In this document: positions 61,611-64,000 of the stretch, in pieces
Layout: every line of letters starts with the position of its first letter
Position numbering within the stretch: the first letter of the stretch is position 1
Position numbers and translations under genes: made by a program
NCBI RefSeq assembly: GCF_000682695.1
Contig: NZ_AWFG01000052.1
Location: 162,450 to 226,449, forward strand
Length of the DNA stretch: 64,000 bases
Direction: 5' to 3'
Origin: Hyphomonas chukchiensis
GTDB lineage: Bacteria; Pseudomonadota; Alphaproteobacteria; Caulobacterales; Hyphomonadaceae
The notes under the pieces: generated by a model
Told to the model about the DNA's origin: nothing
The model's input: only the letters and a program-made list of their open reading frames with translations
Database searches by the model: none

Positions 61611-63152
61611 TTAGGGCGCCTGATGTTCGTAGCGGGCAAGGATCAGGTCCAGCATGGTTTTCCGAAAGCCCGGTATCACTCGTGTTTCTGGCCCAAAGAG
61701 AGCGAGTTCATCGCGCTCTGTGTCATATGGCCCCCAAGCAGGCACCAGCTCACAATCCGGTTTGTGGGTTTTGGCAAATGAAACCCAACACGCCGACATT
61801 CCTTCCGCAAACCGACGGTCTGCCTCTGTCATCTCACCGACGACGCTTTCGAAGTAGTCTACCGTGTCGAAGACATAAGTGATTTCGGATCCGTGCGCCG
61901 CGCCAGCAGAGTTCGTCCGTCGCTTTTCTGCAACATAGTCGAAGTGATAGAGATAACTCGGTGCACCGTCCTGTGTAGCGTCGGCAAGCCAGCGGGCCGG
62001 TGCCACGAACCAGGCATCCCCCAGAACCTGCCGTGCGAATTCAGGATCGGATGCCTCAAGGCCGTAGGCAGCCTCTGCTTCAGCCAACTGATCTCCGAAG
62101 TAAGCGACGGCCAATTGCGGGCTGATGCCCATGGCCAGCAGAACGCTCGCCTCATTGCTGTTTGCGCCTACCAGAAGCGGAACATCAAGCGCCCCGCCGT
62201 CTTCAAACGCCCGCGAAGGCGCCTCTCGCAACAGCCGGCCATCGATGAACGGATTGACTGCGCCGCTGCTGCGAGGACCAGCCGCTTTCACCCAATCATC
62301 TGCGCTGGCTGCACGCAGTATATCTGCGCTAGCGTCAGGCGCGATAGCCAACGCGCCGGCGGCTGCGATCCCGAGCGCCTCCTGCTCCGGGAGCGTTCGA
62401 GGGGTAAGCAGGTTGACGCCCGATTGCACAATGGCAGCCGAAAACAATCCGGATGCTTCCGGCATCGAGAGCAACGCCATGGTACTCACTGCGCCGGCGG
62501 ATTCCCCGAACACGGTGACCTGCGCCGGGTCACCGCCAAAGGCAGCGATGTTCTGCTGCACCCAGCGAAGTGCTGCCAGCTGGTCCATCAATCCGAAATT
62601 ACCGAGCGGAGTATCCGTGGTCGCTTCATCCGTCAGAGCCGGATGCGCAAAGTAACCGAGTGGGCCGAGGCGATAGTTGATCGTCACGACGATCACGCCT
62701 TGCCGGGCGAGCTCTGTTCCATCGAAAATCGGGAACGTTCCGGAACCGATCACATGCGCGCCACCATGAATCCAAACCATCACAGCCAAGCCCGACGCGC
62801 CCTCCGGCCGCCAGACGTTCAGCTGCAGACAGTCTTCAGACTGGACGTTTGCCACACCGCCGGCAACGACAGCAGGCCGCAATGGCTGTGAGCAGGCGGG
62901 GCCCATCTGCGTGCCGTCCCGGACACCTTCCCAGCCCGGGGCCACTGCCGGAGGGCGCCAGCGCAGCTCGCCTACCGGTGCGGCGGCAAAGGGCATATTA
63001 AAGAAAGCATCGACCTCGCCGATGGTCTTTCCGGCAATCACGCCCTGCGAAATCTGAACCTGTGGGGGCTGAGCAACCGCGGCCATGCCCAAGGCGCACG
63101 CCTGCAAACAGGCAAGCATTATGATCAAGCCGAACGGTCTGCCCTTGTTCAT
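61611..63152 (-). CDS. Type-B carboxylesterase
   Basis: 513 aa secreted or periplasmic esterase (signal ending AAVAQ, about residue 28). Carboxylesterase/cholinesterase family: EDCLQLNVWRPEG, MVWIHGGAHVIGSG oxyanion loop (about 125-138), NYRLGPLGYFAHP, nucleophile G216-E-S218-A-G, glutamate near GANSNEAS, histidine in GAAHGSEITYVF (about 427). It hydrolyses carboxylic esters of bulky alcohols. An ATTATCGATAAT site stands 96 bp upstream of its start, so it belongs to the GntR regulon. Together with the serine hydrolase and the M28-like protein it forms a set of exported hydrolases accompanying a TonB receptor. Confidence 0.93.
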   Translation of the reverse strand: MNKGRPFGLIIMLACLQACALGMAAVAQPPQVQISQGVIAGKTIGEVDAFFNMPFAAAPVGELRWRPPAVAPGWEGVRDGTQMGPACSQPLRPAVVAGGVANVQSEDCLQLNVWRPEGASGLAVMVWIHGGAHVIGSGTFPIFDGTELARQGVIVVTINYRLGPLGYFAHPALTDEATTDTPLGNFGLMDQLAALRWVQQNIAAFGGDPAQVTVFGESAGAVSTMALLSMPEASGLFSAAIVQSGVNLLTPRTLPEQEALGIAAAGALAIAPDASADILRAASADDWVKAAGPRSSGAVNPFIDGRLLREAPSRAFEDGGALDVPLLVGANSNEASVLLAMGISPQLAVAYFGDQLAEAEAAYGLEASDPEFARQVLGDAWFVAPARWLADATQDGAPSYLYHFDYVAEKRRTNSAGAAHGSEITYVFDTVDYFESVVGEMTEADRRFAEGMSACWVSFAKTHKPDCELVPAWGPYDTERDELALFGPETRVIPGFRKTMLDLILARYEHQAP

Positions 63153-63247
63153 TGTTGCTCCCAGTATCCTTGGCGCTATGATGCAAATGACTTATTGCCG
63201 ACTAGCTGCTGCAGCCATAGTGCCGGTCCGATTGCTCTGTGATCCTA

Positions 63248-63259
63248 ATTATCGATAAT
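63248..63259. promoter_or_regulatory. ATTATCGATAAT operator (esterase / aldolase divergent gap)
   Basis: Fourth exact copy of the palindrome, between the esterase start (63152) and the aldehyde dehydrogenase stump (from 63287). It could control both directions. Confidence 0.78.
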
Positions 63260-63286
63260 ATTGCACGTGCTGATAGAGAGGTCTAG

Positions 63287-63541
63287 TTAAAGGTCAACGC
63301 CTATGTGCCCGGCTATCGGATGAAGCAAAAGGTTCAGTTCGAACGGCTCGTTTCGAACAACCCAGTCAAGATTCCCGGCCTGGGCACATTCGAAGGTATC
63401 AAGACCAGCGTTTTCCTGGAAGTCGAGGGTGCCGCCCACTATTTGCCTGCATACGCGGGAAATCTCGACATAATGACATCAGCTGGCATTGCGACCGCTG
63501 AGAAGATCGCCGCACGGCGGCGAGCCAAGGAGACTGCCTGA
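63287..63541 (+). pseudogene. 3' stump of an acylating acetaldehyde dehydrogenase
   Basis: The frame after a TAG at about 63276 reads [15 protein letters not shown], then [20 protein letters not shown] and [20 protein letters not shown]. This is the conserved C-terminal quarter of DmpF/MhpF/BphJ/HsaG-type acetaldehyde or propanal dehydrogenases, which turn the aldehyde released by the aldolase into acyl-CoA. About 220 N-terminal residues with the catalytic cysteine and the NAD domain are missing; the break lies just downstream of the operator at 63248. The stop overlaps the aldolase start (TGATG), so translation of the stump may still serve to couple aldolase expression. Confidence 0.85.
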
Positions 63542-64000
63542 TGGCATTTGATCCCAAATCCGACAATCTCTACATTCAGGACGTCACTTTGCGCGACGGG
63601 ATGCATGCGATCCGGCACCAATACGGTATCGAGCACGTCAGCAAGATTGCCGCAGCCCTTGACCAGGCCGGAGTCGACGCAATCGAGATTGCCCATGGAG
63701 ACGGCCTGAATGGCTCAAGCTTCAATTATGGCTTTGGCGCCCACACCGACTGGGAATGGATTGAAGCCGTCGCGGATTCAGTGAAAACGGCGAAACTGAC
63801 GACGCTCCTCCTTCCTGGGATCGGAACGATCGAGGAGCTGAAGCATGCCTACAAGCTTGGCGTCAGGTCTGTCAGGATCGCTACACACTGCACGGAAGCC
63901 GACGTATCGAAACAGCATATCGGTGTTGCCAGAGATCTGGGTATGGACACGGTTGGCTTTCTTATGATGTCCCACATGGTCGAGCCTGAGAAATTGGCTG
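63541..64000 (+). CDS. 4-hydroxy-2-oxovalerate aldolase, cut by right edge
   Basis: 153 codons from ATG 63541 to the window end, no stop. N-terminal half of a DmpG/MhpE/BphI/HsaF-type class II pyruvate aldolase: [20 protein letters not shown] (metal and catalytic region, with the D of T-L-R-D-G and the following H), [65 protein letters not shown]. It splits 4-hydroxy-2-oxoacids into pyruvate and an aldehyde at the end of meta-cleavage and steroid-ring pathways. Its natural partner dehydrogenase is present only as a stump directly upstream. Confidence 0.95.
   Translation, partial: MAFDPKSDNLYIQDVTLRDGMHAIRHQYGIEHVSKIAAALDQAGVDAIEIAHGDGLNGSSFNYGFGAHTDWEWIEAVADSVKTAKLTTLLLPGIGTIEELKHAYKLGVRSVRIATHCTEADVSKQHIGVARDLGMDTVGFLMMSHMVEPEKLA

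Noticed and set aside
1..64000. CRISPR array or cas genes
   Set aside because: No regularly spaced direct repeats and no Cas-like protein seen.

Overview
The window looks like a chromosome segment of a GC-rich alphaproteobacterium, most likely of the Caulobacterales/Hyphomonadaceae type. The evidence is the conserved run valS - popZ-like DUF2497 - tolC-family - pcm on the minus strand, a bufferin (DUF2282/DUF692/DUF2063) operon, and several TonB-dependent receptors next to hydrocarbon or terpenoid-type catabolic genes. The taxonomic call is an inference from gene content; no rRNA is present.

Layout. (1) 1-8.5 kb is core genome: DUF3137 protein (cut by the left edge), lipoprotein-type isoaspartyl peptidase/asparaginase, ValS with an unusual in-frame insertion, PopZ-like protein, TolC-like channel behind a strong palindrome, Pcm, then tRNA-Cys and tRNA-Asn. 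(2) 8.5-14.5 kb begins with an integrase-tail scar and a 3' fragment of a tRNA-Thr, followed by an intact SulP/USP pair and then a graveyard: frameshifted RES toxin, pieces of relaxase, integrase and IS481- and IS256-type transposases, an XRE regulator and an orphan hypothetical protein. (3) 14.5-25.5 kb: a TetR regulator and two AhpD/carboxymuconolactone-decarboxylase-like proteins face a long plus-strand operon that starts with bufA-bufB-bufC-doxX and continues through a chain of 4-base stop/start overlaps into an FG-GAP/UnbV protein, two membrane proteins, an esterase lipoprotein, and a GGDEF-EAL protein; an NrtS-like protein follows. (4) 25.5-28 kb: thioredoxin-like lipoprotein, decayed hipA, IS630-type element. 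(5) 28-39.9 kb: a visibly AT-richer block with an RND pump operon that also carries a thioesterase and an alpha/beta hydrolase, two paralogous MarR regulators, a TonB receptor, a 137-bp MITE-like element with a 5-bp target duplication, and IS3 debris.

(6) 39.9-55.1 kb is a compact catabolic locus organised around a GntR-type regulator. To the left runs a minus-strand operon: FMN-dependent nitronate-monooxygenase-like protein, COQ4-like protein, thiolase-like protein with DUF35 partner, a pair of acyl-CoA dehydrogenases, acyl-CoA ligase, Baeyer-Villiger monooxygenase and alpha/beta hydrolase. To the right runs a CYP153-like P450, its 2Fe-2S ferredoxin and a second pair of acyl-CoA dehydrogenases. 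Together they suggest hydroxylation of an alicyclic or alkyl-substituted hydrocarbon, ring opening by Baeyer-Villiger oxidation and hydrolysis, CoA activation and beta-oxidation or retro-aldol shortening.

(7) 55.9-64 kb: serine hydrolase, second GntR regulator, second TonB receptor, degenerate M28 peptidase, type-B carboxylesterase, and the 3' stump of an acylating acetaldehyde dehydrogenase coupled to a 4-hydroxy-2-oxovalerate aldolase that runs off the right edge. Four exact copies of the palindrome ATTATCGATAAT lie in exactly the promoter gaps of this block, which defines a probable local regulon.

The two most interesting items are the extended bufferin operon and the ATTATCGATAAT regulon with the adjacent P450/BVMO/COQ4/thiolase-DUF35 catabolic locus.
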